64,000 nt of DNA from Phymorhynchus buccinoides. Lineage: Eukaryota > Mollusca > Gastropoda > Neogastropoda > Raphitomidae. The notes under the pieces are model-generated. The model had not been told where the DNA came from. It saw nothing but the letters and a program-made list of their open reading frames with translations, and searched no databases. The stretch spans positions 30,441,835 to 30,505,834 of the forward strand of contig CM065686.1 of NCBI GenBank assembly GCA_017654935.2. The letters run 5' to 3'. Within the stretch, counting starts at the first letter, position 1. Every line of letters begins with the position of its first letter. Positions 63,753 through 64,000 of this stretch are shown here, piece by piece. The position numbers and the translations under genes were made by a program.

Positions 63753-63784
<32 letters not shown>
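63590..63784. repeat. Poly-C, (CT)n, (CTCA)n microsatellite
   Basis: C-rich run, (TC)n, then (TCAC)n and again (TC)n, ending 11 bp before the donor of the minus-strand exon. Confidence 0.95.
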
Positions 63785-63787
<3 letters not shown>

Positions 63788-63795
63788 TGACTGAC

Positions 63796-63899
63796 CTCTT
63801 TTCCAGCAAAAGAGAAGATGAAGTATGGGTCGACCAGCTCCTTCTGTTCATCCCCAAACCCAAACACCTTTTTGACGCCTTCCAGGAACTTGGAGTCCA
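63796..63899 (-). CDS. Ferlin C2C exon on the minus strand
   Basis: On the minus strand a 104-nt exon lies between TTCTGTTGCACAG and GTCAGT: DSKFLEGVKKVFGFGDEQKE, then LVDPYFIFSFAGKE, ending in phase 0. LVDPYxxxSFAGK after a KxxFGxxxxxK stretch corresponds to the first half of C2C in myoferlin and dysferlin. The next exon on this strand is at 62880. It belongs to a part of the protein well before the + strand exons, so it is either an inverted piece of the same gene or a second ferlin gene. A (CT)n/(CTCA)n tract abuts the donor. Confidence 0.88.
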
Positions 63900-64000
63900 C
63901 TGTGCAACAGAAAAAACAAAATACATATGTGTAGATTGCCTCCTTAAGTTACAAACTGTAATACAGTATACACGGGTGCCACTACACAAAATGAAAAAAC

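Overview
The window looks like animal DNA: intron-rich, AT-biased, crowded with (CT)n, (GA)n and (CA)n microsatellites, small inverted-repeat transposons and tandem arrays. There is no bacterial-style coding. One of its dispersed repeats, rich in TGACCTTGAC, is of a kind I associate with molluscs, so a marine gastropod or other lophotrochozoan is my guess; this is inference only. Two runs of exactly 500 N (22461-22960 and 58757-59256) are scaffold gaps, so the window is three contigs whose order and orientation depend on scaffolding.

The one recognisable gene is a type I ferlin (myoferlin/dysferlin-like), a large multi-C2-domain, tail-anchored membrane protein of Ca2+-dependent vesicle fusion and membrane repair. 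Fourteen phase-compatible exons on the + strand (22961-57921, about 542 codons) run in order from the end of the C2E domain through the DWWSKYYAS linker, C2F, and most of C2G. The start of the protein (C2A to C2E), the rest of C2G and the membrane anchor are not found here. The third contig (59257-64000) carries on the MINUS strand two adjacent exons of a ferlin C2C domain, which belongs roughly 900 residues before C2E. Either that contig is placed out of order and inverted, or it is a second ferlin gene.

The most unusual property is that at least nine exons (eight on the + strand, one on the minus strand) have been partially tandem-duplicated, the units nearly always straddling a splice site. 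Donor-side units (exon end plus intron start) make arrays at 36.3-37.1, 52.0-53.3 and 54.0-56.1 kb. Acceptor-side units (intron end plus exon start) occur at 37.3-39.0, 41.5-42.1, 44.2-44.4 and 50.6-50.8 kb. In donor-side arrays the complete exon is the first copy and in acceptor-side arrays it is the last, so the gene stays readable. About 38 copies of the C2C exon fill 59.3-62.9 kb. Ages differ: some copies are nearly identical, while others are decayed and interrupted by transposons.

Region by region: 1-22.4 kb has no gene I can support. It holds microsatellites, a cluster of TTATAAG-type inverted-repeat elements with local duplication (4.0-6.9 kb), MITEs with clear target duplications (8.2, 14.7, 15.3, 16.7, 19.2 kb) and a U2-snRNA-headed repeat at 22.1 kb. 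23-58 kb is the ferlin gene, with introns full of satellites (90-bp, 70-bp and 60-bp units) and MITEs. 59.3-62.9 kb is the minus-strand exon array, ending in a SINE/LINE-like tail. 63-64 kb holds the second minus-strand ferlin exon next to a (CT)n tract.
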